Origin: Candidatus Eiseniibacteriota bacterium
Lineage (GTDB): Bacteria > Orphanbacterota > Orphanbacteria > Orphanbacterales > Orphanbacteraceae
Assembly: GCA_029262235.1 (NCBI GenBank)
Contig: JAJCZU010000004.1
Location: 310,001-374,000, forward strand
DNA: 64,000 bases
Reading direction: 5' to 3'
Of the stretch, positions 35,708 to 44,737 are shown piece after piece; positions within the stretch are counted from its first letter, which is position 1, and the number at the start of each line of letters is the position of its first letter. The translations under genes were made by a program, and so were the position numbers. The notes under the pieces were generated by a model. It saw only the letters and a program-made list of their open reading frames with translations, was not told the origin of the DNA and did not search any database.

Positions 35708-35799
35708 ATGACTAGGGGCATCACAGCATTATCATTCGTTTCGCTGCGCTCCCCGGGGCGCGCCAGGACGCGGGCCAATCCCGCGGGGAGGTTTCGAGA

Positions 35800-38151
35800 T
35801 TGAAGCGGTTTCTGGTCAACCTGTCCACGAATCATCCGAAGCTCGTGATTGCGGGGGCGCTCGTGATCTCGCTGCTTTTCGCATCCCAGCTCCCGAAGAT
35901 CCATATCGATACGGACCCCGAAAACATGCTCCGGGCCGACGAGCCCGTGCGTCTCTTTCATCATGACGTGAAGGAGACTTTCAACCTGCACGACATGATC
36001 GTGCTCGGGGTCGTCGTCGAGAGCGGCGCGTTCACTCCCGAGACGCTCGGCCGCGTGGCGCGCATTACGGAGAAGATCGCGGCGATCGACGGCGTGATCG
36101 AATACGACATCTACGCGCCGACGGAAGTCGACGACATCTTCACGACCGGCGACGGTACGCTTCGCGTCGAAACGCTCATGGGCGAAGTTCCGAAGGATCG
36201 CGCCGCAGCGGAGCGGGTTCTCACGCAGATCACGAAGAATCCGATTCTTCGCGGCAAGCTGGCTTCGGATGACGGGCAGGCGCTCGCGATTTTTGTTCCG
36301 CTTGAAGACAAGCACCTCGCCCACGCCGTCGCGCTCGAGATGGAACGCATCGTCGAAGAGGAAGGCGGCGACGAGGAGTACCACATTGCCGGCATCCCGA
36401 TTGCCGAATCGCGCTTCGGCGCGCAGATGTTCGTGCAGATGGCCGTCTACGCCCCGATCGCGTTTCTGCTGATCTTCCTGCTGATGCTCTACTTCTTCCG
36501 GAGCGGGGTGATGGTCGCCGCGCCGATGATGGTCGCGATGATGAGTGTTACCTGGGCGATGGGCCTTCTGATCGGCACCGGACACACCGTTCATATCATG
36601 AGTTCTATGATTCCGATCTTTCTGATCCCGATCGCCGTGCTCGACGCGATTCATATCCTGAGCGAGTTCCATCACTACTATCGCGGTCCCGGGAGCATGC
36701 GCGAAACGATTCGCGCGACGATGGACGAACTGTTCCAGCCGATGCTCTTTACGTCCGTGACGACCGCGATCGGCTTTTCGTCGCTCTATCTGACGCCGAT
36801 TCCGCCGGTGCAGGTTTTCGGCCTGTTCGTGGCATTCGGCGTCGGCGCGGCGTGGTTCCTGTCGATCACCGTGATTCCGGCCTACGCGATGCTCGTTCCG
36901 GAAAAGGCGATGGCGAAATTCGGCGCGGTTTCCTTCGAGGGCGATCATTCGCAGGGTTTCATGCCGCGGATGCTGCAGCACATGCGCCGGTTCGCGCTTC
37001 GTCGCGCCAGACCGATCGTGATCGTCGGCGCGCTCCTCTTCGCCGTGTCGGCCTACGGACTGACGAAGATCGTCGTGAACGATAACCCCGTGCGCTGGTT
37101 CAAGAAGAGCCATCCCATTCGCGTGGCGGACGAAGTCATGAACGAGCATCTCGCGGGAACGTATATGGCGTTCCTCGCGATCGATGCGGGCGCGCCCGAC
37201 GGGATGAAAGATCCGGCCGTGATGAAATACGTCGAAGGGCTCGCGGACGCGCTCGCGAAGCATCCGAACGTAGGGGCCGCCACTTCGATCGTGGACGTCG
37301 TGAAGAAAGTGCGCGGCGAACTTCTCGGCGACCCGAACGAAGCGGTGCTCCCCGCCAGCCGGAACGAAATCGGGCAGAACCTGTTTCTCTACGAGATGTC
37401 GGGGGGCGACCCTGACGACCTCTTCAAACTCATTACGCCCGAAGCGGATCGTGCCGTGATCTGGGTGCAGATGCTCCAGGGCGAGAACAGAGAAGTGAGC
37501 AGCGTGGTCGCGCTGGCGGACGAGTACATGCGTGCGAACCCGCCACCGGGACTCGCAATCGAATGGGCCGGGCTTCCGTATATCAATGTCGTCTGGCAGC
37601 AGCGCATGGTCTCGGGAATGGGCAAAGCGCTCGCGGGCAGCTTCGTGGTGGTGCTCATCATGATGATGGCGCTCTTCCGGTCGTTCAAGCTCGGGCTGCT
37701 TTCGATGGTGCCGCTCACCGCGACCATCACGCTCGTTTACGCCATGATCGGGTTCTCGGGGAAGGCGTACGACATGCCGGTGGCCGTGCTCTCGGCACTC
37801 GCGCTCGGCCTTTCGGTCGACTTCGCGATTCACTTTCTGCAGCGAACGCGCGAACTCTACCGCGAAAGCGGCAGCTTCGAGACCGCGATGGAAGTCATGT
37901 TTCACGCGCCCGCGCAGGCCATCGTGCGCAACATCATGGTGGTTTCACTCGGCTTCGTGCCGATGTTCTTCGCGAGCCTCGTGCCGTACATCACAGTCGG
38001 CGCGTTCTTCTTCGCGATCATGCTGATCAGTGGATTTACAACGCTTCTCGTCTTTCCCGCGATCCTGTCACTCGTGAACCCGGCGTTTCTCGGCGCGGGG
38101 GGGAGTGCGGGCGCGGCGCAGGGCAAGGGGCAGGCAGCGTCGCATTCATGA
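35800..38151 (+). CDS. MMPL/RND-family exporter
   Basis: 783 residues. The start is a TTG at 35800 with GGGGAGG about 9 nt upstream. Two repeats each carry one N-terminal membrane helix, a large periplasmic loop and a five-helix block: first half (FLLIFLLMLYFFRSGVMVAAPMM, SSMIPIFLIPIAVLDAIHILSEFHHYY), second half (FVVVLIMMMALFRSFKLGLLSMVPL, ALALGLSVDFAIHFLQRTREL). The sterol-sensing-like arrangement and DAIH/DFAIH motifs fit the MMPL/hopanoid-type RND branch, which exports lipids or hydrophobic molecules using the proton gradient. First gene of a four-gene set under the sigma54 promoter. Confidence 0.9.
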   Translation: MKRFLVNLSTNHPKLVIAGALVISLLFASQLPKIHIDTDPENMLRADEPVRLFHHDVKETFNLHDMIVLGVVVESGAFTPETLGRVARITEKIAAIDGVIEYDIYAPTEVDDIFTTGDGTLRVETLMGEVPKDRAAAERVLTQITKNPILRGKLASDDGQALAIFVPLEDKHLAHAVALEMERIVEEEGGDEEYHIAGIPIAESRFGAQMFVQMAVYAPIAFLLIFLLMLYFFRSGVMVAAPMMVAMMSVTWAMGLLIGTGHTVHIMSSMIPIFLIPIAVLDAIHILSEFHHYYRGPGSMRETIRATMDELFQPMLFTSVTTAIGFSSLYLTPIPPVQVFGLFVAFGVGAAWFLSITVIPAYAMLVPEKAMAKFGAVSFEGDHSQGFMPRMLQHMRRFALRRARPIVIVGALLFAVSAYGLTKIVVNDNPVRWFKKSHPIRVADEVMNEHLAGTYMAFLAIDAGAPDGMKDPAVMKYVEGLADALAKHPNVGAATSIVDVVKKVRGELLGDPNEAVLPASRNEIGQNLFLYEMSGGDPDDLFKLITPEADRAVIWVQMLQGENREVSSVVALADEYMRANPPPGLAIEWAGLPYINVVWQQRMVSGMGKALAGSFVVVLIMMMALFRSFKLGLLSMVPLTATITLVYAMIGFSGKAYDMPVAVLSALALGLSVDFAIHFLQRTRELYRESGSFETAMEVMFHAPAQAIVRNIMVVSLGFVPMFFASLVPYITVGAFFFAIMLISGFTTLLVFPAILSLVNPAFLGAGGSAGAAQGKGQAASHS

Positions 38152-38174
38152 CGCGCATAACGGAGGGATATACG

Positions 38175-39056
38175 ATGAACTCGATTCGCATTGCTATTGC
38201 GACCGCTTTGTTTGCGGCGGCTATGACATTGACCGGCGTGGCAAACGCCCAGACGACGGGGGGCGAAGCGCCCGGCACGACGGCCCGCGTTGTGACCGAA
38301 GCTCCGGCGACGGCCGCTCCGACTGCCGAAGGGATCATGAAGCAGGCGCACATGAACCTTTTCTACCCGGCCGACAACGGGCGCGCGGTCGTGCACATGG
38401 ATCTCACCGACAAGCGCGGCAAAACGCGAACGCGCGACTTCATCATGCTGCGCCTCGACGTCGAAGACGGCGGCGAACAGAAGTACTACACGTGGTTCAC
38501 GGGTCCGAGCGACGTGAAGCGCACGAGCTTCATGGTGTGGAAGGATCCGATGAAGGACGACTCGCGCTGGATCTACATCCCCGCGCTCGATCTCGTGAAG
38601 CGGATCTCGGCCAACGACAAGGCGTCTTCGTTCGTCGGAAGCGACTTTTCGTACGAAGACGTTTCCGGGCGCCACTGGAGCGATGACGACCACAAGCTGC
38701 TGCGCGAAGAAGAACGCGACGGCGAAATGGCATGGGTCATCGAAAGCACGCCGAAAGAGAAGGACTCGTTCGCGAAAAAGATTTCGTGGGTCGGCAAGGA
38801 CAGGAAGCTCGTCCTTCGCGAGGAATACTACGACGACAAGGACGAACTCGAGCGCGTATTCACCGCCGCGGGGTTTGTTGATATAGACGGTATTCTGACT
38901 GTCACGAAACGTACGATGACGAACGAGAAGAAGAAGCACACCACGGTCGTCGAGTTCAGCGAAGTCACCTACAACGTAGGCATCAAGGACGAGATCTTCA
39001 CCGAGCGTTATCTGAAGTCGCCGCCGAAGGCGCTGCTCGAGGGTGAAGGTTCGTGA
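38175..39056 (+). CDS. LolA-like outer membrane lipoprotein-sorting protein
   Basis: 293 residues from the ATG at 38175 (GGAGGG at 7-8 nt). It has a signal peptide (IAIATALFAAAMTLTGVANA). The mature domain matches the LolA-like family associated with RND/MMPL genes: GKTRTRDFIMLRLDVEDGGEQKYYTWFTGPSDVKRTSFMVW, DDSRWIYIPALDLVKRISANDKASSFVGSDFSYED. These periplasmic proteins have an unclosed beta-barrel that carries lipid. It is likely to hand cargo between the exporter upstream and the outer-membrane barrel downstream, whose ATG overlaps its stop codon. Confidence 0.85.
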   Translation: MNSIRIAIATALFAAAMTLTGVANAQTTGGEAPGTTARVVTEAPATAAPTAEGIMKQAHMNLFYPADNGRAVVHMDLTDKRGKTRTRDFIMLRLDVEDGGEQKYYTWFTGPSDVKRTSFMVWKDPMKDDSRWIYIPALDLVKRISANDKASSFVGSDFSYEDVSGRHWSDDDHKLLREEERDGEMAWVIESTPKEKDSFAKKISWVGKDRKLVLREEYYDDKDELERVFTAAGFVDIDGILTVTKRTMTNEKKKHTTVVEFSEVTYNVGIKDEIFTERYLKSPPKALLEGEGS

Positions 39057-40309
39057 TGCGCGTTCGTGAAACAGTCATGGCGGTGCCGGCGTTCGTTTTC
39101 GCTCTCGCGCTCGCGGCCCCGGCGGTCGCGGACGTTGCGATCGACGGCTTCGTCGAGGCCGACTACGGCGTGGCCACCGTCGAAGGGCGGCCGCAGGGCG
39201 ACATCATGCTGAGCGAAACGCGCGGCCAGGTGCGGCTCAGCTCGTACGGCGAGCGCGGCGACGCGTTTCTGCGACTCGACGTGCTGCACGACCGTGTGGG
39301 CAGCGACGAAACTGAGATCGAACTGCGCGAAGGGTATCTGCGCTTCACACTGTTCGGCGACAATGTAGAAGCAAAGGTCGGACGCCAGCCGCTCACGTGG
39401 GGGACCGGCGACCTTCTGTTCGTGAACGATCTCTTTCCGAAAGACTGGGTGTCGTTCTTCGCCGGACGCGACGATCAATATCTGAAAGCGCCGGTCGACG
39501 CGCTCCGTCTCGGCATCTTCAATCTGCCCGTAACGGTCGATCTCGTGCTGATGCCCGCGTTCACGCCCGATCGCACGCCGACCGGCGAGCGTCTCTCCGT
39601 GCCCGGCGCGGGCGCCGCAGCGATCCCCGGCATCGAAACGCCGTCAGGATCGATCGAAGACGGCGAAGTAGCCCTTCGCCTGAGCCGCTACGTCGGCGGC
39701 GCATCCGTCGCACTCTATGGCTACTACGGCTTCTTCCCGACGCCCCAGGGCGCGCGCGACGGATTCGCGAAGACGTCCGCGACCGGCTTCTACCATCCCG
39801 AACTCTCCGTCTACGGCGCGAGCGCGCGGGGCGCGGCGCTATCGGGTGTATACTCACTGGAGGCGGGCTACTACGATTCGCGCGAAGATCGCGGCGGCGA
39901 CGATCCGCTCGTGCCGAACTCGTCGCTCCGTCATATCGCCGGTTTCGAGCGACAGGTCGCCGAAGATCTGACCGCGAGCGTGCAGCACTACGGCGAATGG
40001 ATGCAGGATTTCAGCGCGTACGAAGACGCGCTTCCCGATGGCGCGCCGACCGCCGACGAGTATCGCCAGCTTGTTACGCTCCGTCTCGAGAAGCTCGTGC
40101 ACTATCAGACCGTGCGGCTTTCGCTGTTCGGATTCTGGTCGCCGACAGACGAAGACGGTCACGGCCGCGCGCTCGTAAGCTATGACGTGAGCGACGAAGT
40201 GAAGATCTCGGTCGGCGCGAACGTATTCACGGGGAGCACTCGCGCCACGACGTTCGGCATGCTCGACGACGACGACAACGTATTCACGCGCGTGCGCTAC
40301 AGCTTCTGA
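39056..40309 (+). CDS. Outer-membrane beta-barrel protein of the RND operon
   Basis: 417 residues from the ATG at 39056, which shares one nt with the upstream stop (TGATG); a GTG at 39053 is the alternative. A signal peptide (MAVPAFVFALALAAPAVA) is followed by alternating amphipathic strands rich in Tyr/Phe (GDAFLRLDVLHDRV, VALYGYYGFFPTP, TVRLSLFGFWSPTDED) and a C-terminal Phe (VFTRVRYSF), the signature of an outer-membrane barrel. Similar DUF1302-type barrels accompany MMPL exporters and LolA-like proteins in other diderms. Its job is probably passage or assembly of the exported lipid at the outer membrane. Confidence 0.82.
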   Translation: MRVRETVMAVPAFVFALALAAPAVADVAIDGFVEADYGVATVEGRPQGDIMLSETRGQVRLSSYGERGDAFLRLDVLHDRVGSDETEIELREGYLRFTLFGDNVEAKVGRQPLTWGTGDLLFVNDLFPKDWVSFFAGRDDQYLKAPVDALRLGIFNLPVTVDLVLMPAFTPDRTPTGERLSVPGAGAAAIPGIETPSGSIEDGEVALRLSRYVGGASVALYGYYGFFPTPQGARDGFAKTSATGFYHPELSVYGASARGAALSGVYSLEAGYYDSREDRGGDDPLVPNSSLRHIAGFERQVAEDLTASVQHYGEWMQDFSAYEDALPDGAPTADEYRQLVTLRLEKLVHYQTVRLSLFGFWSPTDEDGHGRALVSYDVSDEVKISVGANVFTGSTRATTFGMLDDDDNVFTRVRYSF

Positions 40310-40379
40310 TCGCACGGCGTTCCGGCTTCGCCGGTACAGAGTCACAGAAGACGCACCGCACATATAAGAGGAGAACGAT

Positions 40380-40589
40380 ATGTCACAGAAAGAAATGTTC
40401 CGCGCGATCGTAGGAACGATGATCCTGGCCAGCGTGGCGCTGACCTACTTCGTGAGCCCGTGGTGGCTGCTGTTTACGACCTTCATCGGCGCCAACATGC
40501 TGCAGTCGGCGTTCACGAGCTTCTGCCCGATGGACATGATGCTGCGCATGACGGGCAAGCCGGAAGTGCGGGGCGGAAAGAAGGCGTAG
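40380..40589 (+). CDS. DUF2892 (YgaP-like) small membrane protein
   Basis: 69 residues, ATG after AGGAG. Two hydrophobic segments and the family pattern FRAIVGTMILASVALTYFVSPWWLLFTTFIGANMLQSAFTSFCPMDMMLRMTG. DUF2892 domains form the membrane part of YgaP rhodanese; stand-alone copies are common and of unknown role, with a conserved Cys before the Pro-Met. It is 70 nt after the barrel gene and in the same direction, so it is probably the last gene of the sigma54 unit. A CCGGC-TTC-GCCGG mini-hairpin lies in the gap. Confidence 0.85.
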   Translation: MSQKEMFRAIVGTMILASVALTYFVSPWWLLFTTFIGANMLQSAFTSFCPMDMMLRMTGKPEVRGGKKA

Positions 40590-40669
40590 TCGGAACGGCG
40601 GGCCCTCGGACATGGGAAGATTAAGCGTACGATGCGGGCGCGCGGCGCCGTGACGGAACCGGTGCGGGG

Positions 40670-40684
40670 GTGGAATATTGAACC
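40670..40684 (+). promoter_or_regulatory. TGGAATATTGAAC element, copy C
   Basis: GTGGAATATTGAACC, identical over 15 bp to copy B. It lies 80 nt after the DUF2892 stop and about 43 nt before the -10 of the giant secreted-protein gene. Confidence 0.5.
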
Positions 40685-40710
40685 ACGCCCCTTCGACTGC
40701 TTTAACCCTG

Positions 40711-40719
40711 TGATATAAT
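40711..40719 (+). promoter_or_regulatory. Extended -10 promoter for the FG-GAP/beta-helix chimera
   Basis: TG-A-TATAAT, with a possible TTCGAC -35 at 40692-40697 (16-nt spacing). The start codon is at 40809. Confidence 0.6.
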
Positions 40720-40808
40720 CCTCCGAACATCACAGGCCGATCTCCGCGCTCCCGCTGGGTGCGCCCATCCGCCGGAGATCAACACATCCATCTCCGGAGG
40801 ATTGCGCC

Positions 40809-43800
40809 ATGCAGAGACGTGCCGTTGCCTACCCGCATCATTCACACGTTCTCGCTATTCTTTTCACGATCTTCATTCTACTGCCCGATCCTGCCCACGC
40901 CGACTGGGTGAACATCGCCACCGCGCCGCTCAACAACGGCGACGACGGCCGGGGCGCCGCGTTCGCGGACATCGACGGTGACGGCGACCTCGACCTCTAC
41001 CTCGTTAACTCGGGCCAGGCGAACGTGCTCTTTCGAAACGACGCGGGAACGTGGATTGCAACCGGTCTCATCGGTGATGCGAATGCGGGCACGGGTGTCG
41101 TGTTCGGCGACTTCGACAACGACGGCGACCTCGATATCTATCATTCACTGGCCGCCTCGGGAAACAACAGGCTTTACGAAAACGACGGCACGGGCGCCGG
41201 TTGGACGAACGTCGCGGCCGCGGCCGGCGTCAACAGTTCGGAAAACGGCTGGGGAAGCGCCTGGGGCGACATCAACGGCGACGGGTATCTCGACCTCTAT
41301 ACGGTAAACGGCAACGATCAGAACAAGCTCTACCTGAACAACGGCGACGGCACGTTTACCGACACCGGACTGCTCACCAACACCAACAGCAGCGGGCGCG
41401 GCGTCGCGTTCGCCGACATCGACAACGACTGTGACCTCGACCTCTATGTCGTGAACGACGGCGCGGACAACCGCATGTTCCGGAACGAAGGGGAGGGCAC
41501 GGTATGGGTGGACATCGCGTCAGGGGCTCTGGCTAATGGCGGCGGCGCGGGGCAAGGTGCGGTGTTCGGCGATATCGACAACGACGGCGACCTCGATCTC
41601 TATCTTTCGAACGACGGCAGCGCCAACAAGCTCTTCCGTAACGACGGTCCCGGTACGCTGGTGGAGGTCACGACATCCCCTCTGGACGACCCCGGCACCG
41701 CGCGCAATGTGGCGTTTGCGGACGTCGACAACGACGGTGACCTCGATCTCCATCTGGTGAAAGCGGGAGGGGCGGATCGCTTCTTTCGGAACGAAGGCGA
41801 CGGCGTCACGTGGGTCAGTCTGATCGGCGGGACGATCGCCGATGGCGGACAGGGCCGTGGGGCCACGTTCGGCGATATCGACGGGGACGGCGACCTCGAT
41901 CTCTATCTGACAAGAGACGGCCAGGGGAACCGCATGTTCCGGAACGATCACGCGAACGGGAACCACTGGCTCCATGTGAATCTCGAGGGAAGCGCCACGA
42001 ACCAGGGCACGATCGGCGCCCGCGTTCGCATCGTAGCCGGCGGCACGAGCCAGATCCGCGAGATCTCGGGCGGCTCCGGCTACCTGTCGCAGGACGCGCC
42101 GATCGCGGCGTTCGGCCTCGGCGCGAACACGACCGTCGACTCCGTGCTCGTCCACTGGCCGGGCGAACGCCTCTCGCGGGCCGTGAACGTCACCGCCGAT
42201 CAAGTACTCACGTTCTACGCACCGTACGAATCGTCTGTCGGCGATTTCGACACGCTTTACGTAAGCCAGACGGCCATGGGCCTGAACGACGGCAGTTCCT
42301 GGGCCGACGCCCATTCCGACCTTCGCTCCGCACTCGTGGCTGCGGCGGGCGCTACGCAGGCCGAAGTGTGGGTCGCTGCCGGCGTCTACCTGCCGTCCTG
42401 CCTGGATCGCACGCAGCCGTTCCCCATAGCGGGCACGGACTTCGACGGCGCCAGACTTTACGGCGGTTTCGACGGCACCGAGTTGACGCGCGAGGACCGC
42501 GACCCGGTGGCGAACCCGACCATCCTGAGCGGAGACATCGGCGTACCCGGTGACAGTCTCGACAACAGTTACCATGTCGTCTTCCTGGCACTCAGCTCCC
42601 GCCTCGACGGGTTTACTGTCCGGGACGGCGTCGCCGACGGAACCGGATCCGACATATTCCCCGGAGCAGCCGGTGGCGCCGGCCTTCTCTACTCTCAGAA
42701 TGTCGGTGGTGGTGTCATTGCGGAGGGCGCGAGCGTGTTCGGTGGCGTGGCGACGACGATGGCGCACTGCCATCTCGTGAACAACACCGCGCTTTTCGGA
42801 GGGGCGCTCTACACCGATATCGATTTGATCGACGTCGTGGGCACACGCTTCGAAGACAACTTCGCGGGCGCAGAAGGGGGCGCTGTCTACGTCGCAAAAC
42901 CGACCTTCTCTGTGACTGGCTATCCGACCCTCGATTCCTGCACTTTCACCGGCAACGCCGCTCCGAACGGGAACGGAGGCGCCGTGGCGATCGTGCGCAA
43001 CTCGCAAATTATTGATTCGCGGCTGCTCTTCCGCGACTGCGTATTCGAGAAAAACAACGCCCTGTCCGGCGGCGTGGTTCACTCCTGGGGGTCGGAAGTC
43101 GACTTCGAACGATGCCAGTTCGACTCGAACACCGCGAGCTTCGGCGGGTGCGTAACGGCCGACTCGGTCAGCGTGCTCACGGCGCTCGACTGCGACTTCG
43201 AAGCGAACCGCGCGTTCGGCGACGGGGGGGCGTGCAACGTCGTCGTCGGCAGCGACATGTCGTTCGTGAACAGCCGCTTCTTCGAGAACGTGGCCGAGGG
43301 AGACCCGGGCGCATCAGGCGGCGGTTCGCCGTTCGGCGGCGGCGCCATCGCGCTCTTTGACGCGAGCGCCGACCTCACGAACTGCACGATCGTCCGGAAC
43401 GAACTGTTGAGCTTCGGCCTCGGCGACCGCGCGGGCGGCATCTTTCTCGACCCCACCGCGAGCGTCGACATCGTGAACTCGATCCTCTGGGGGAACCTCG
43501 CGCCGATCGGCAACACGCAGCGTCAGAACATCTTCGTCACGACCGGCGGCACCGCGACCGTGAACTACACGGACATCGGCGGGTGGACCGGGGGCCTCGG
43601 CGGCGTCGGAAACTTCGGGGCCGATCCGCTGTTCGTAGACGAAGCGAACGGCGACCTGCACCAGAGCCCGCCTTCTTCGCCCGTGTTCAATGCGGGCGAC
43701 AACACCGCGCCGAACCTCGCCGCGTTCGACCTTGACGGGGCGCCGCGCATCGACGGCGCCTTTGTCGACCTTGGTGTGTACGAACCCGTGATCACGGAAG

Positions 43801-44114
43801 TCGACGAAGGGGACGGCGCCGACGCACTGCCCCGCACCCTCGCGCTTCATCCGGCCGCGCCGAATCCGTTCAATCCCACCACGCGGATCCGGTTCGACCT
43901 TCCCGCAGCCGCGGATGTGCGGCTCGAAATCTACGACGTTTCCGGCCGCCGTGTGCGCACGCTCTTCGACGCCCGCGCGCAGAAAGCCGGCGCGTTCGAA
44001 GCTGTCTGGAACGGCCGCGACAACGCGGGACGCCCGGCGGTATCGGGCGTTTACTTCGTCCGTATGAAGTCCGGCGCGTTCGAAGCGAAGCAGAAAGTCG
44101 TGCTCGTCCGGTAA
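40809..44114 (+). CDS. Giant secreted FG-GAP + ASPIC/UnbV + beta-helix protein with sorting tail
   Basis: 1101 residues with a signal peptide (VLAILFTIFILLPDPAHA). Residues about 30-385 are FG-GAP blades with DxDGDGDLDLYL loops. About 390-475 matches ASPIC/UnbV (HWLHVNLEGSATNQGTIGARV, GSGYLSQDAPIAAFGLG). From about 490 to 990 it is a polymorphic beta-helix (SSWADAHSDLRSALVAA, WVAAGVYLPS, then GGAVYV turns). Residues about 1015-1101 are a full sorting tail (APNPFNPTTRIRFDL, DVSGRRVRTLFD, WNGRDNAGRPAVSGVYFVRM, VVLVR). It combines the architectures of the two secreted proteins at 586-4372. Predicted to be a surface-displayed adhesin or ligand-binding protein. Confidence 0.88.
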   Translation: MQRRAVAYPHHSHVLAILFTIFILLPDPAHADWVNIATAPLNNGDDGRGAAFADIDGDGDLDLYLVNSGQANVLFRNDAGTWIATGLIGDANAGTGVVFGDFDNDGDLDIYHSLAASGNNRLYENDGTGAGWTNVAAAAGVNSSENGWGSAWGDINGDGYLDLYTVNGNDQNKLYLNNGDGTFTDTGLLTNTNSSGRGVAFADIDNDCDLDLYVVNDGADNRMFRNEGEGTVWVDIASGALANGGGAGQGAVFGDIDNDGDLDLYLSNDGSANKLFRNDGPGTLVEVTTSPLDDPGTARNVAFADVDNDGDLDLHLVKAGGADRFFRNEGDGVTWVSLIGGTIADGGQGRGATFGDIDGDGDLDLYLTRDGQGNRMFRNDHANGNHWLHVNLEGSATNQGTIGARVRIVAGGTSQIREISGGSGYLSQDAPIAAFGLGANTTVDSVLVHWPGERLSRAVNVTADQVLTFYAPYESSVGDFDTLYVSQTAMGLNDGSSWADAHSDLRSALVAAAGATQAEVWVAAGVYLPSCLDRTQPFPIAGTDFDGARLYGGFDGTELTREDRDPVANPTILSGDIGVPGDSLDNSYHVVFLALSSRLDGFTVRDGVADGTGSDIFPGAAGGAGLLYSQNVGGGVIAEGASVFGGVATTMAHCHLVNNTALFGGALYTDIDLIDVVGTRFEDNFAGAEGGAVYVAKPTFSVTGYPTLDSCTFTGNAAPNGNGGAVAIVRNSQIIDSRLLFRDCVFEKNNALSGGVVHSWGSEVDFERCQFDSNTASFGGCVTADSVSVLTALDCDFEANRAFGDGGACNVVVGSDMSFVNSRFFENVAEGDPGASGGGSPFGGGAIALFDASADLTNCTIVRNELLSFGLGDRAGGIFLDPTASVDIVNSILWGNLAPIGNTQRQNIFVTTGGTATVNYTDIGGWTGGLGGVGNFGADPLFVDEANGDLHQSPPSSPVFNAGDNTAPNLAAFDLDGAPRIDGAFVDLGVYEPVITEVDEGDGADALPRTLALHPAAPNPFNPTTRIRFDLPAAADVRLEIYDVSGRRVRTLFDARAQKAGAFEAVWNGRDNAGRPAVSGVYFVRMKSGAFEAKQKVVLVR

Positions 44115-44118
44115 CGCT

Positions 44119-44188
44119 GGATACTCGGAGAGTCGTCCTCGTTCAAGGGGCGCGGATACTCGGAGAGTCGTGTTCGTTCGGGAGGCGG
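44119..44188. repeat. Two tandem 35-bp units after the giant secreted-protein gene
   Basis: GGATACTCGGAGAGTCGT is present exactly at 44119-44136 and 44154-44171, a 35-bp period, and the remainder of each unit is also similar. It lies directly downstream of the stop at 44114. No hairpin with a T run is evident. The stretch 44189-44240 holds nothing recognisable. Confidence 0.6.
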
Positions 44189-44240
44189 GAGTGTCTCACA
44201 CGATCACGGGAAGAAGCGTGTTCTCACTGCACTGGAGCGA

Positions 44241-44558
44241 TTAACGTTTCTCCGCCTCGAGCTGCGCCAGTTCGTGCCGTGCTTCTTCCGTCTGCTCGGC
44301 ATCTTCGCCGAAGAGCTTGACGCGAATGGCGAGCGCGCGGCGAAACGGTTCGATCGCCTGGTCCGGGTATCCGCGCCGGACGTGGTTCCGGCCGAGGTTC
44401 ATCAGTGAGTTCGCAACCGGCTCGCTGTCAGGTCCCTCGGTCGCTTCCCATGCGGCCACCGTTCTTCTTCGCCACGGTGCGGCCTCCTCGTCGCGGCCTG
44501 CTTTTTCGAGCGCGTACGCGATGTCATTGGTTACGCGAAGCGTGATCGAGCAGACGCA
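44241..44558 (-). pseudogene. TPR protein fragment
   Basis: The minus strand encodes LRVTNDIAYALEKAGRDEEA, then AAWEATEGPDSEPVANSLMN and a second TPR ending HELAQLEAEKR. This is two TPR_12-like units similar in style to the lipoprotein at 1-456. There is no ATG, signal peptide or SD at the beginning, and an in-frame stop lies just upstream of the homologous part; the first usable start is a GTG at 44459, in mid-repeat. It is best read as the C-terminal remnant of a TPR gene cut at about 44545. Confidence 0.5.
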
Positions 44559-44679
44559 GGCGGCCGTCGAAACGGCAACGGTGCTCTACGAGCAGGTCAC
44601 GCAGCTCCAGAAAGACATCGAGTCGCTGTCCTATCACTATTATATGGGCGCGCCCTGGCGAGTCTTTGAGCGCGCCTGA
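44521..44679 (+). other. Short plus-strand coding-like remnant
   Basis: A 52-codon frame whose distal part reads VIEQTQAAVETATVLYEQVTQLQ, then KDIESLSYHYYMGAPWRVFERA and a stop. It looks like an amphipathic or coiled-coil helix with normal codon usage. Upstream of about 44545 the frame dissolves into the antisense of the TPR fragment, so two unrelated pieces meet there. No family is recognised; it could be the tail of a lost gene. Confidence 0.3.
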
Positions 44680-44737
44680 TCGCCTGTCCGCGCCCTCCGG
44701 GCCACGAAATTTCGCCTCGTCCTCAATATCCGCTTGA

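Noticed and set aside
35560-35710. Palindromes read as an attachment site or integron recombination site
   Set aside because: No integrase, no flanking repeats, and the arrangement fits an enhancer plus sigma54 promoter.
35659-37905. A 748-codon open frame on the minus strand
   Set aside because: Antisense of the RND exporter; His/Arg-rich composition and no family pattern.
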